Part shown: positions 44,802 to 52,465 of the stretch, piece by piece
How positions within the stretch are numbered: position 1 is the stretch's first letter
Layout of the letters: the number at the start of each line of letters is the position of its first letter
Origin: Vibrio ruber DSM 16370
GTDB taxonomy: Bacteria; Pseudomonadota; Gammaproteobacteria; Enterobacterales; Vibrionaceae
Assembly: GCF_900163965.1 (NCBI RefSeq)
Contig: NZ_FULE01000092.1
Span: 1-64,000 of the forward strand
Length of the DNA stretch: 64,000 nt
Direction: 5' to 3'
The notes under the pieces: generated by a model
Database searches by the model: none
Told to the model about the DNA's origin: nothing
The model's input: the letters and a program-made list of their open reading frames with translations, nothing else
Position numbers and translations under genes: made by a program

Positions 44802-45463
44802 CTTATTTCTTCCACATATATTTTATTAGTTTCTGGATTATATCTTAAATCTCGATAATCTTCTTGCAATTCTTCCATTTCTTCATCAGGCATAGAAATC
44901 AACCCTGGCCAATGAGTATCTATTGATAGTGACTCTAATAAGTCTAAAACAAATTGAATACAGTTAAAATTTCTAACATTGTACGATTCTCTGTCAGGAG
45001 CACGATAAGGGCCATTAGGATCAGTTAGCCACTGTTCAGCTTGAGAATAATAGTCCCCAATAAAAACTACAGCTTCAATTCTTCCATGCTGTCCTGAATT
45101 ATCAGAAAGCTCTTTCAATATTTTCGTCAAACTAGACTCTGTAACTCTTCCATTTTTAACAACTGCATTAGATATATTGGGCTTTCTGACAATCCCTCTA
45201 TCAAGAGCATCATATCTACCATATTCATAATACTTTGACACGCCAGTTTTACCATTAATTATTAATACTCCCGCATGTCCAAAAGCTTCTCTATCATCTA
45301 ATATTTTTATACCTAGAATTTCTTGGTTAGCTTTTGGAATATGGACTAAATAATCAGGATATACAATGGGAATTAGAAAATCACCAATATCCAATTGAAT
45401 ATTTAGCGTGGCTGGCTTCGTGTTTTCTTTAGGTGTTGTTTGTATATTATGTCCCATTATCAT
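44798..45463 (-). CDS. Putative T6SS effector, permuted NlpC/P60-like (papain fold) peptidase, 221 aa
   Basis: The ATG at 45463 overlaps the PAAR stop (ATGA); an ATG at 45481 inside the PAAR gene is the longer option. The His motif FGHAGVLIINGKTG, followed by YYEYGRYD, comes before the Cys motif FNCIQFVLDLL (about residue 167). Histidine before cysteine is the permuted NlpC/P60 order known from LRAT-like hydrolases and from the V. cholerae T6SS effector TseH. Such enzymes cut peptidoglycan peptides or other amide and ester bonds. No signal peptide is seen, as expected for delivery through the PAAR partner. The GHAG and NC residues are probably catalytic. The exact substrate is unknown. Confidence 0.72.
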   Translation of the reverse strand: MIMGHNIQTTPKENTKPATLNIQLDIGDFLIPIVYPDYLVHIPKANQEILGIKILDDREAFGHAGVLIINGKTGVSKYYEYGRYDALDRGIVRKPNISNAVVKNGRVTESSLTKILKELSDNSGQHGRIEAVVFIGDYYSQAEQWLTDPNGPYRAPDRESYNVRNFNCIQFVLDLLESLSIDTHWPGLISMPDEEMEELQEDYRDLRYNPETNKIYVEEIR

Positions 45464-45993
45464 ACATCCCGAATTAACCATGAGTTGAGCACACTGACTT
45501 TAGCTGTTTGTGGAATACTTTTATTTCCGAATGTTTTAGATAGACCAGCTTTATCAGAAATTGCCGTAAACTTTTTCCCATCAGCCATTTCAACCTGAAA
45601 CTCTGTCATTTCAAGTGCATTTCCTTGCTCATCGAGTAGTTCTAGTGCGATATCATATGATTTCTTAATAATCACCGGAGCACTTGCCGCTGTTCCACCC
45701 GCCCCATCACCGATATTGACTGTCCCACCGCCAACATTCACGACACCACCACAACTGATAGAGCAACCGGACATCGCTGCCGGTTTTCCATCAATCATCA
45801 CTGTTGATGAACCCGAAGAAATTGTTCTTGGATGCGGGGGATGTTTGGGCTTATCGTGAGCGGCCAGCGGATCGCCAACACGAGCCGCAGGAATACCATC
45901 AAATTTCACCGTTGGTGAGCCGGATGTGATGGGTGTTGGCGGAAACCCATCGTGATCGCTTCCGATATCGCCAACTTTTGCACCTTTAGCCAT
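45460..45993 (-). CDS. PAAR-domain T6SS spike-tip protein with C-terminal extension, 177 aa
   Basis: Residues 1-100 form a PAAR domain: a repeated pattern of short beta turns (GDIGSDHDGFPPTPITSGSP, VKFDGIPAARVGDP, SGSSTVMIDGKPAAMSGC, VVNVGGGTVNIG) with conserved His and Cys for zinc. Residues 105-175 are a beta-rich domain (YDIALELLDEQGNALEMTEF) like the transthyretin-type adaptor domains of some PAAR proteins. PAAR proteins cap the VgrG spike and carry effectors; the next gene is the likely cargo. No other T6SS genes lie in the window, so it would rely on a machine encoded elsewhere. It sits about 160 bp after the last phage structural gene. Confidence 0.88.
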   Translation of the reverse strand: MAKGAKVGDIGSDHDGFPPTPITSGSPTVKFDGIPAARVGDPLAAHDKPKHPPHPRTISSGSSTVMIDGKPAAMSGCSISCGGVVNVGGGTVNIGDGAGGTAASAPVIIKKSYDIALELLDEQGNALEMTEFQVEMADGKKFTAISDKAGLSKTFGNKSIPQTAKVSVLNSWLIRDV

Positions 45994-46156
45994 AAACTTT
46001 TATTCTCATCTGAATGAAAACAAAGATAATACGATGGTCATTTTCTCTGTGGAAGGAAGAAGGATCGTTATTCCTCTTCTATGTGAGACTAACCGAATAA
46101 AAGATATTCATTATTAACTTAATGATTTATAGCCTGAGGCGGTTTTAAAAAATCAC

Positions 46157-46255
46157 TCATAGTAATTTACTCTTCTTTAAATATTTGATGGTGTACGCTG
46201 CCAGAATCGCACCGGCAACCGACAGGGCGATCCGCTTCATGTCTTGCTTTGTCAT
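46157..46255 (-). CDS. Tiny phage membrane protein, 32 aa
   Basis: The ATG at 46255 overlaps the stop of the preceding gene (ATGA). The product MTKQDMKRIALSVAGAILA continues to a basic end (YLKKSKLL): one hydrophobic segment between charged ends, as expected for an internal-membrane protein of a lipid-containing phage or a holin-like peptide. Confidence 0.55.
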   Translation of the reverse strand: MTKQDMKRIALSVAGAILAAYTIKYLKKSKLL

Positions 46256-46713
46256 GCCATTGCAACCCCTTGTTGTGCCATGCTCAGGCCGTAGTAATTG
46301 CCGACCTCTTTACGGCTCATTGCATAAAGCAGGTGGGCGAGTTGGTCGTTATCATTGACATCAATTGTCTGATTCGGAGCAATCCCCGTCCATTGGCTGA
46401 CTTGCTGCACATAGAGTGCGGTGTCATTTTCATTGTCTGGCGCGAACCGATAAATCATTTGACTGAGTGTTTTATACCCTTGGCGGCTGTAACTTCTGAA
46501 TATCCGTGCGCCAGCTCGAAAGCCATAGACCGGATGTTTGAACTCCTCGAATTCTTTATCACGGTTGAGTGCCGATTTCCCTTCCCAGTTATTCGAAGAG
46601 TCTCGAATGTTGAGAGGGTTATTGTTACGAACGCCACGCGGCAAAGTTGCCCGATAAAGCATATAGGTGAGTCCTCCTGCTCCGATAAAAATTAAAACTG
46701 CTTTCAGTGTCAT
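46252..46713 (-). CDS. Phage peptidoglycan hydrolase (virion-type, lysozyme-like), 153 aa
   Basis: The ATG at 46713 follows the spike gene by 10 bp; a longer frame to 46944 would overlap that gene and is rejected. Residues 1-20 are a membrane segment (MTLKAVLIFIGAGGLTYML). The domain RGVRNNNPLNIRDSS, PVYGFRAGARIFRSY, then FAPDNENDTALYVQQVSQWT is the pattern of virion-associated muramidase-like proteins of many phages. It probably opens the cell wall during entry or lysis from a membrane-anchored position, as the lytic proteins of PM2 do. The sharp NNPLNIR motif makes the family fairly sure. Confidence 0.8.
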   Translation of the reverse strand: MTLKAVLIFIGAGGLTYMLYRATLPRGVRNNNPLNIRDSSNNWEGKSALNRDKEFEEFKHPVYGFRAGARIFRSYSRQGYKTLSQMIYRFAPDNENDTALYVQQVSQWTGIAPNQTIDVNDNDQLAHLLYAMSRKEVGNYYGLSMAQQGVAMA

Positions 46714-46723
46714 GGTTATGGCC

Positions 46724-47563
46724 TTATGCCAGTGGGATTTCTGCATCAAACCGCAGCCCGGTAACACTCGGATCTGCCCCTCTGGCTGTCGCTCTTCCGG
46801 TGATATAAACCCGTTTTCCGCTTGACCACGTACCGATATTCGGGGCTGGGTTGAAGTCCTTATAACTGTTATATCCAGCGGTTGGCTTGGTGCGCATCTG
46901 TACCGGCAGGGTGATTTCAATATATGCCCAGCGCATGCCGCCAACTTCAGTCAGCGTCGCGTTGACTTTGCTGCCGACATCGTAATAACGTTCCCAGCAC
47001 CGAAAACGGTTGAGTGCTCTGTCTGGCTCCTGATAGGGAAGCGGTCGCTCTCCCTCATTGAGAACAACTTTTCGGGCATCACTCGGGACATCAATCCGCC
47101 AGTGCCCCGATGAGGGGCTGGTCAGTTGTCCTGTTGTGATGTTCTCACCGGATAGCGTGTAAATGGTATCCGGCTTGTATTGTCCGCTTTCAACCATCTG
47201 AGCAATTCCGTTTTCCGTTTTACACCAGCAATCATAACCATACTGACCCGTTTCAAGAGTTGACCACTGGCCGTTGAAATTCCGTTGTTTTTCCTGAAAA
47301 TTTGGATTGATCAGAATGTTTTTGACACAAAGGAGCTGACTGAAACTTGCCAGATCTGCAATCATGCTTTCCAGCGCTGCATCTTTTGCGGTTAGAGCCT
47401 GTGTTTTTTCTGCTAGGGTCTGGTCTGAATTTTTCAGGCTCAGAATATCCATGACAAGCTGCTTATCTTTGTCTGACAGCGCGGTGAGCTTTTCACTCAG
47501 ACCGATGATGTCATCAATACCGTTTTGAGGTTGATTGAATACAGGATTAATAATATTCATCAC
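46724..47563 (-). CDS. Spike / receptor-binding protein, 279 aa
   Basis: The N-terminal 90 residues are helical and coiled-coil-like (SEKLTALSDKDKQLVMDILS). From about residue 105 the sequence reads ILINPNFQEKQRN, then GQYGYDCWCKTENG, followed by beta-rich segments to the end. The NPNF...YGYDCW pattern is common in the receptor-binding tips of phage tail fibres. In a tailless phage this should be the vertex spike, the role of P1 in PM2. It starts four bases inside the end of the preceding gene (ATGA). Assignment by pattern and position. Confidence 0.65.
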   Translation of the reverse strand: MMNIINPVFNQPQNGIDDIIGLSEKLTALSDKDKQLVMDILSLKNSDQTLAEKTQALTAKDAALESMIADLASFSQLLCVKNILINPNFQEKQRNFNGQWSTLETGQYGYDCWCKTENGIAQMVESGQYKPDTIYTLSGENITTGQLTSPSSGHWRIDVPSDARKVVLNEGERPLPYQEPDRALNRFRCWERYYDVGSKVNATLTEVGGMRWAYIEITLPVQMRTKPTAGYNSYKDFNPAPNIGTWSSGKRVYITGRATARGADPSVTGLRFDAEIPLA

Positions 47564-48171
47564 TTCACCCCCGTAATGGTCAGACGGGCATGGGTGGTGC
47601 TCGCGTTGTAGGCGTACAGCTCCCCAGTAAAATCCAGTGACACCGAGCCAACCGCGCTTTGACTGCCCATCACCATCAGGCCGCGGTTGCTGGATACATT
47701 GAAGTCACCAATACGTAATATTGTGACTTCATCACTGATGACCTGAATTGTCAGTTGACGATACCCGCCCGTGGTCAGTCTGGCTTTTTCGCCAGCGGCA
47801 ATTTCAATATCTGGCTGAGTGGTCATGGCAGATGGGGAAATCAGTTCTACTTTTTGCCCGTCAGTGACCGTGACCTTTGCATTAAATTTCAACGGCTCAA
47901 TGATCCGCTGAACAATCAGCCCCGACGTGGAGGCCGGTTTGTGCTCTAAGTCTGAAATCTGATAGTCAAAATTCACGGTGTCGGGTGAATGATGCGTCAG
48001 AAACATATTTTCAAACTCAGTGACCTGAATCCGGTCACCGGATTCAAGCCGCTGCGGTTTCAGACCGTCGGCAGAAATAAAAACCGGTGCCGTCGTTGAC
48101 CGGACAATCAAATATTTTCCCCGTCCCCCGACAGAGATCGGGGTTTCAGTATTGGGTTGTAAAATCATCAT
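47560..48171 (-). CDS. Probable minor capsid / vertex protein, 203 aa
   Basis: An almost wholly beta-strand protein (VGGRGKYLIVRSTTAPVFIS, GDRIQVTEFENMF, KVELISPSAM) without membrane segments, overlapping its neighbours by ATGA on both sides in the late operon directly before the spike gene. Size and position suit a penton base or spike support. I do not recognise a family. Confidence 0.55.
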   Translation of the reverse strand: MMILQPNTETPISVGGRGKYLIVRSTTAPVFISADGLKPQRLESGDRIQVTEFENMFLTHHSPDTVNFDYQISDLEHKPASTSGLIVQRIIEPLKFNAKVTVTDGQKVELISPSAMTTQPDIEIAAGEKARLTTGGYRQLTIQVISDEVTILRIGDFNVSSNRGLMVMGSQSAVGSVSLDFTGELYAYNASTTHARLTITGVK

Positions 48172-48644
48172 TTTCCCCTTAGTGCGACAACACCCAGAAC
48201 ACCACCGGCCACACAGGCCGCGATTGCAAACTTAGTCAGGTAACTACTGTTATCCAGTCCGGTTTGCTCGCGCTGTTTGGCGGCATCTGCAACGGCAAGG
48301 GCGGTGCGTGTGTTTTCACTGGCCTGATTTGCAACCGCCTTGATTGCATCAATGGCGCTTTTATTGGCGGACAGGGACTTTTCACCAAATGAAAATGCTT
48401 CTTTCAGCGAGTCTTTGCCGAAAGATAAAGCCTCTTTAGTGGTGTCCGCACTGGTTTCAAGAGCTTGTTTGGCGGTCTCTTTTGCTGCATTGACCGCCCC
48501 TTGATCGGTAACGGTAATATTGCCGACACTGCCCTGAATACCACTGAGGATCACCCCGAGATTATCGCCCTGTACCGCATTGGTGCCGCTGACGGTAGTT
48601 GTATTGGTCGTGTTACTGCTGCTTGACTTTCCGCCACCGCCCAT
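48168..48644 (-). CDS. Late-operon membrane protein with long helical region, 158 aa
   Basis: A Gly/Ser/Thr-rich start (MGGGGKSSSSNTTNTTTVSG) is followed by heptad-like helical sequence (AKQALETSADTTKEALSFGK) and one C-terminal transmembrane segment (FAIAACVAGGVLGVVAL). It probably links the internal membrane to the capsid vertex or spike. No family recognised. Confidence 0.55.
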   Translation of the reverse strand: MGGGGKSSSSNTTNTTTVSGTNAVQGDNLGVILSGIQGSVGNITVTDQGAVNAAKETAKQALETSADTTKEALSFGKDSLKEAFSFGEKSLSANKSAIDAIKAVANQASENTRTALAVADAAKQREQTGLDNSSYLTKFAIAACVAGGVLGVVALRGK

Positions 48645-49057
48645 TAATCACCCCCTGTAAATTGCAGACACAAGACTGATTCATCACCATGAGTTTCAGT
48701 GATAACAAAACCAAATCGTTTTAAGATCCGTGTCATGCCCTGACGCACCGTGTGATATTTCACGCATTGATACCCCTGAGAGCGAACCGCATCAATGATG
48801 ACGGGTGCTGCTTGTTTGAGTCCCTTGCCGGTCAGCGCCAGAATCAGATATTCGTTATGCTCGGTCACATAGCCGACGAAGCGCACCGCAACCCCTTTCC
48901 CTTTTAACTGGTAAAAGCTGGCGCGTTTACAGGCGACCGAATCACAGCAAAACGCATACTCATATTTGGCATCCGGAACACGATTGAAAGCCGGACGAAG
49001 CAACGCCAATTGTGCTTTGATGTCAGCCCGATTCGGGCGGATAAGCGTCAATTTCAT
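48644..49057 (-). CDS. Late-operon protein with acetyltransferase-like fold, 137 aa
   Basis: The pattern GYVTEHNEYLILALTGKGLK, then APVIIDAVRSQGYQCVKYHT, ending RILKRFGFVITE resembles the end of a GNAT fold (beta strand, helix, then the RFGF segment). It sits between capsid membrane genes and overlaps its neighbours by 1-4 bp. Whether it is an enzyme or a GNAT-fold structural protein cannot be told. Confidence 0.45.
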   Translation of the reverse strand: MKLTLIRPNRADIKAQLALLRPAFNRVPDAKYEYAFCCDSVACKRASFYQLKGKGVAVRFVGYVTEHNEYLILALTGKGLKQAAPVIIDAVRSQGYQCVKYHTVRQGMTRILKRFGFVITETHGDESVLCLQFTGGD

Positions 49058-49275
49058 TTCTTCACCACCACAAACGTAATCGCAGCAATCACAAGGAGCA
49101 TCGGCAGGTTTTGCATCAAACGCTGTCCCGCACTGCCGCTAAAATTAATCGCTCCGTTGGTGATACCCCCGATTCTATTTCTGGCGGTTGCTGTTGCATC
49201 ACCGGCAGCACCACCGCCCGCATTAATCGGCATGGTGCCGGAGTTGGTCAGTCCGCCTGTGAGAGTTGGGATCAT
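49054..49275 (-). CDS. Small phage membrane protein, 73 aa
   Basis: A Gly/Ala/Asn-rich N-terminus (INAGGGAAGDATATARNRIG) and one C-terminal membrane helix (LPMLLVIAAITFVVVKK). ATGA overlaps on both sides. Typical of the internal-membrane proteins of PM2-like virions. Confidence 0.65.
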   Translation of the reverse strand: MIPTLTGGLTNSGTMPINAGGGAAGDATATARNRIGGITNGAINFSGSAGQRLMQNLPMLLVIAAITFVVVKK

Positions 49276-49430
49276 TTCATCTCCTTAACCAGCCGGTAAG
49301 CGAGATAGCATCCGCCCCCAATCGCTGACAGTTTGACTAACTTCCCCACACCGGAGCCAGCCCAGAAGCCGCCCCCGAACCCTAACGCCCCTGTCGCAAG
49401 GGGGATCAGATAAATCAATGGTAATGGCAT
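49272..49430 (-). CDS. Small phage membrane protein, 52 aa
   Basis: The ATG at 49430; two hydrophobic stretches, MPLPLIYLIPLATGALGFGG and KLSAIGGGCYLAYRL, then a basic end. Its TGA overlaps the next ATG. Probably a virion membrane protein. Confidence 0.6.
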   Translation of the reverse strand: MPLPLIYLIPLATGALGFGGGFWAGSGVGKLVKLSAIGGGCYLAYRLVKEMK

Positions 49431-49439
49431 TGTTACCCC

Positions 49440-49706
49440 CTATTTTTTAGCCGCCATGACCACAATCCCAATCAGGAGTAAGGCACCCAGACCGCCCCCG
49501 ATATACAGGAGGGTTTTGTCATTGCCTTGTGGTGCCGGTGTGACTTTGTTGCCGTTATCATCGGCCTGATGGGTTGCCTGTGGTTGCGTGTTGGCGTTGA
49601 CCGAACTGTTATCACTGGTTGCGGCTCCGACAAGGTTGTCGAAGCCTTCCCCGACACTATCGAGCAAGCCGGAGCCAAAATTACTTAAATCATCTAAGAA
49701 CGCCAT
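49440..49706 (-). CDS. Small phage membrane protein, 88 aa
   Basis: A soluble N-terminus (MAFLDDLSNFGSGLLDSVGE), a polar Asn/Gln-rich linker and a C-terminal membrane helix (LLYIGGGLGALLLIGIVVMA) ending in Lys. It lies 10 bp after the capsid gene, where PM2 has its abundant membrane proteins. Confidence 0.65.
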   Translation of the reverse strand: MAFLDDLSNFGSGLLDSVGEGFDNLVGAATSDNSSVNANTQPQATHQADDNGNKVTPAPQGNDKTLLYIGGGLGALLLIGIVVMAAKK

Positions 49707-49716
49707 GATTGCCCCC

Positions 49717-50523
49717 TTACTTGATCAGGTCAGGACGAACAATCTTGACGGACTCAACAATGATCGGGATCGAGCCGACAGCACTGTCGGTTTTCACCGT
49801 GAATTTCAACTCGTTGGTGTGCGCTGTCTGGAACAGTTCATCAATGAAATAACCGCGCATAATCGGGTCAAAGTGATACATCCCTGATTGCCAGAATCGA
49901 CGATTGCGTTTGGCGCGCATCGTCTCAACTGCGCGGGTTGTGTCATACACTTTGATATAATCGCGGTGAATTTCGAGTGAGTTCACAGTTTCTGACAAGA
50001 AATGCATCCGACGAACCAGCAACAGCGGGCTGGAGACCAAATCAAGAAACTCATTCTCTGTCGATGTTGCTTGCATGGTTTGCTTTTTGATTTGCGGTAC
50101 AACAATACGCACCCCTTGTGCAGGGGAGACCGTCGCATGACCTTTGAGCACGACGCCCGGCGCGCTGCCGCTGGCATCCGGTGCAATTTCTACTTCAAGG
50201 ATAATATTGTCTCCGGCCTCAGTCACAAGGGCGGTGTAACGCATCCCGTTTTTAGTCTTGGCGGTAATGTCAGCCAGCGGAATATGATAAAAACCATCAA
50301 TCGACGGCATCCCTTTGTAGGCTTCAAGGGATTTCATTAACTTTCCGTCAAGGACAATGATTTCATCACCGTTTAAAGTAATCGAAACCCGTTTGATCTG
50401 CTCTGGTGACAGGTTGGTTTCAAGAAAGATTTCTTCATAAACGGGGCCGGTCGGGATAACCATTGAGGCTTTTTCCCCGTAGGCAACGCCCGTAAATGAA
50501 TTAAGTCGCATCACTGAATTCAT
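49717..50523 (-). CDS. Major capsid protein, PM2 P2-like (double jelly-roll type), 268 aa
   Basis: Length equals that of PM2 P2 (about 268 aa). The start follows the same pattern I remember for P2: LNS near residue 8, then VA-G, a P-G-YE-I-L segment (PTGPVYEEIFLET) and PEQIKRVSITLNGDEI, where P2 has PSQIKNVRVELDG. The rest alternates beta strands without membrane segments, as expected of two jelly rolls. It stands after the packaging ATPase and before a run of membrane proteins, the corticovirus order. A structure prediction would settle the fold. I am fairly sure of the role, less sure of family rank, since other double jelly-roll tailless phages exist. Confidence 0.75.
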   Translation of the reverse strand: MNSVMRLNSFTGVAYGEKASMVIPTGPVYEEIFLETNLSPEQIKRVSITLNGDEIIVLDGKLMKSLEAYKGMPSIDGFYHIPLADITAKTKNGMRYTALVTEAGDNIILEVEIAPDASGSAPGVVLKGHATVSPAQGVRIVVPQIKKQTMQATSTENEFLDLVSSPLLLVRRMHFLSETVNSLEIHRDYIKVYDTTRAVETMRAKRNRRFWQSGMYHFDPIMRGYFIDELFQTAHTNELKFTVKTDSAVGSIPIIVESVKIVRPDLIK

Positions 50524-50534
50524 ACGCTCTCCCC

Positions 50535-50648
50535 TTAACCGATCGCGTCTTCAACAGAATCAACATTATTTGACGCCCAGACCACGCCAGCGGCAACCAC
50601 TGCGGCAATCAGGCCGACCACAGCGATATTCTTTGCGGATAACTTCAT
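50535..50648 (-). CDS. Tiny phage membrane protein, 37 aa
   Basis: The ATG at 50648 with GGAGC close upstream; MKLSAKNIAVVGLIAAVVAA then GVVWASNN and an acidic tail. One membrane helix. It is the first gene after the terminator and hairpin that precede the capsid gene. Confidence 0.6.
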   Translation of the reverse strand: MKLSAKNIAVVGLIAAVVAAGVVWASNNVDSVEDAIG

Positions 50649-50660
50649 TTTTGCTCCAAT

Positions 50661-50685
50661 AAAAAACCGCCCAACATTAGGCGGT
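50661..50685 (-). terminator. Terminator between the ATPase gene and the capsid genes
   Basis: Read on the minus strand: ACCGCC, an 8-base loop, GGCGGT, then a T run. It lies inside the leftward late gene string, so it must be partial or regulated if the capsid genes depend on upstream transcription. Confidence 0.75.
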
Positions 50686-50701
50686 CTGTATCAAAGCACA
50701 C

Positions 50702-50735
50702 GATTCACAATCGATTCCTAACCCGATTGTGAATC
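50702..50735 (-). promoter_or_regulatory. Perfect 12-bp hairpin before the capsid genes, loop like the C4 target loops
   Basis: GATTCACAATCG pairs perfectly with CGATTGTGAATC around a 10-base loop. On the minus strand, which is transcribed, the loop reads GGTTAGGAAT and contains TTAGGAA, seven of the eight target bases of the C4-like RNA. It lies 17 bases upstream of the stem of the terminator at 50661-50685. It could be a regulated attenuator, an operator or a replication structure. Confidence 0.55.
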
Positions 50736-50767
50736 CGGTTTAGAATAAATGTGATTTGAGTCGCATT

Positions 50768-51427
50768 TCACCATCGGATCGCACCTTTCTGGTAGGCTTT
50801 TCCATCCTGAAGCAGGTACTCAAGCGGGTTTAACCGGTCGATTTCATCGGCTGATATGCCGGTCATTTTTTCTAAATATTGCGCACTGGTATGGGTCTTC
50901 TGCATCATCACACAGGCGCGCTGACAGTTATCAATAATGGTTTTCGACACTTCCTGACCCCGTTGAAACAGGTTGATCGAATGCAGATTGAACTTGCGAC
51001 CCAGCCGCAAAATTTTGCCATGATAACCGGTGGCTTTCCCCGCATTCTCGCTATGCTCGGCAACCTCTTCACAGATGATTTTTAGCGGCTTTGGATGTTT
51101 GCCGTTGCCACAGCCCCAAACCACCCGACAAAAGCGGTCAAAGTCTTTGACGGTGGTTTCATGCTTGGGTTGATAGGCAATTTTAAACCCTTGCTGTGTT
51201 TTACGCCCTGCAATCATGGCGGTGGCAAAGTCTTTGATATTGTCATATCCCCGAACGACACGACCGGCCAGCGTGCCGGTATAGTCGCCAACCGGATCAA
51301 AGATAGCGACTTGATCGGTTGCACGGATAAAGAGTTTCTTTGCGGCTGAGGTCTTACCGCTGCCACTCATCCCGACCGCATAGACATGACCATTGTGCAG
51401 CGCATTATTGGGGTTAATCGGCTGCAT
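50768..51427 (-). CDS. Genome-packaging ATPase, PM2 P9-like (FtsK/HerA type), 219 aa
   Basis: Start chosen at the ATG at 51427 (MQPINPNNALHNGHVYAV) with GGAG 9 bases upstream; the frame runs on to 51478 but that part overlaps the upstream gene. Walker A is GMSGSGKTSAAKKLF (about residue 20), followed by FDPVGDYTG; the Walker B-like strand is LKIICEEVAE. Small, N-terminal P-loop ATPases of this kind pack DNA in PRD1/PM2-lineage viruses. Gene position directly before the capsid gene supports it. Confidence 0.8.
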   Translation of the reverse strand: MQPINPNNALHNGHVYAVGMSGSGKTSAAKKLFIRATDQVAIFDPVGDYTGTLAGRVVRGYDNIKDFATAMIAGRKTQQGFKIAYQPKHETTVKDFDRFCRVVWGCGNGKHPKPLKIICEEVAEHSENAGKATGYHGKILRLGRKFNLHSINLFQRGQEVSKTIIDNCQRACVMMQKTHTSAQYLEKMTGISADEIDRLNPLEYLLQDGKAYQKGAIRW

Positions 51428-51896
51428 GGTCTGGCGCTCCGTCTTCTTTGGCCGCTTGGATTTCTTTAGCTCGGTCAAGGGCTTTAAGCTCTTTCACCTG
51501 ATGATACGATGAAAAGCCGAGCGCCCCCGCAGCCATGACAAAGGTCAGCTCTTCTTTGTACTGGACAAGCCAAGGCGGAAGCTCACCCCCGTATTTGACG
51601 AACAGCGGAGCCGCAGCCCCTGCCACCCCTTTGACCTGCGCTTCATCAAACATGAAATCTTTGTGTACGAACTGCCGGATCACTTCTTCAGTGACACCGA
51701 TGACAGCCATTGAAGTTGCTTCGCCTGCTGCCAGTGCTGCCGCTTCTTTAGGATCGGTTTTGGCAACAGCTTCATCAGGGTTAAAATCCTGCTCGGTGAT
51801 TTCATTCAGTAATGCATCTTCATCCGCTTTTGAATGGGTTTCCAGACCGTCATCATTTGGTATTTCGTTTTCTGAATATTCCGTCAGATTTTCCAT
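51414..51896 (-). CDS. Late-operon protein with acidic start and hydrophobic segment, 160 aa
   Basis: About 60 acidic residues (DEDALLNEITEQDFNPDEAV), then Ala-rich helical sequence and a hydrophobic stretch (LTFVMAAGALGFSSY) before a charged helical tail. Its end overlaps the ATPase start by 14 bp. No family recognised; perhaps a membrane-associated virion or packaging component. Confidence 0.55.
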   Translation of the reverse strand: MENLTEYSENEIPNDDGLETHSKADEDALLNEITEQDFNPDEAVAKTDPKEAAALAAGEATSMAVIGVTEEVIRQFVHKDFMFDEAQVKGVAGAAAPLFVKYGGELPPWLVQYKEELTFVMAAGALGFSSYHQVKELKALDRAKEIQAAKEDGAPDHAAD

Positions 51897-52291
51897 TAAG
51901 AGACCACCTTGATTGCTTTAATCAGACCACCGAACACCACGCCTAAAGCACCCCCTAATCCCATACAGGCGAGGGTCGTCATTGGCTTTGATTGTGTTTC
52001 TGGTTTTGGCTCTGGATTGGGATTACTTTCCGTCTGTTTTTCCGTCTGGATTGGCAATGATTCCGGTTGCGGCTCCGGTTGGCTCATTTCGTCAATCTGA
52101 GCCTGAACCGTTTCAAGGGGCTGAAAGGCTTTCATTTCTGCTTGGGCTGCTTTGCCGGTTCGGGTATCGGGACCACAATCACAGCGACCGTGAACAAAGG
52201 CCGAGCGTTTCCCTTTGCCTTGCTTAATGGCTTTGGGATTTTGGCAGGTATGACAAACCACATACCCGAGAATATCATCAGATTCAGTCAT
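51896..52291 (-). CDS. Small protein with N-terminal zinc-binding Cys pairs and C-terminal membrane helix, 131 aa
   Basis: CHTCQNPKAIKQGKGKRSAF, then GRCDCG, form a CxxC...CxC zinc-binding pattern. A Pro/Glu/Gln-rich linker (QPEPQPESLPIQTEKQ) leads to a C-terminal membrane helix (LACMGLGGALGVVFGGLIKA). This suits a membrane-tethered nucleic-acid or protein binder. It overlaps both neighbours slightly. Function unknown. Confidence 0.6.
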   Translation of the reverse strand: MTESDDILGYVVCHTCQNPKAIKQGKGKRSAFVHGRCDCGPDTRTGKAAQAEMKAFQPLETVQAQIDEMSQPEPQPESLPIQTEKQTESNPNPEPKPETQSKPMTTLACMGLGGALGVVFGGLIKAIKVVS

Positions 52292-52463
52292 GCTTTATCT
52301 CTCCTTCAAGTGTTGTGAGTCGGTGATTGAATGCTTTCAATAACCAAATGGTTTTGGTCAGCCACGGCTTGATAAAGCCAAACCCTAACGGGGGCTTATA
52401 GGCTTGTGCTTCGGTGTCCATTTCTTCCAGTAATTGGGTTGTTTTCGTTTGTAGTTTGCTCAT
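52284..52463 (-). CDS. Small hypothetical phage protein, 59 aa
   Basis: The ATG at 52463 lies two bases after the stop of the replication gene. It begins MSKLQTKTTQLLEEMDTEAQ; a WLTKTIWLLKAF segment gives an amphipathic helix. It overlaps the next gene by 8 bp. No family recognised. Confidence 0.6.
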   Translation of the reverse strand: MSKLQTKTTQLLEEMDTEAQAYKPPLGFGFIKPWLTKTIWLLKAFNHRLTTLEGEIKHD

Positions 52464-52465
52464 GT

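Noticed and set aside
46249-46695. Plus-strand frame of 148 codons opposite the wall hydrolase
   Set aside because: Antisense to a gene with clear phage hydrolase motifs; no independent support.
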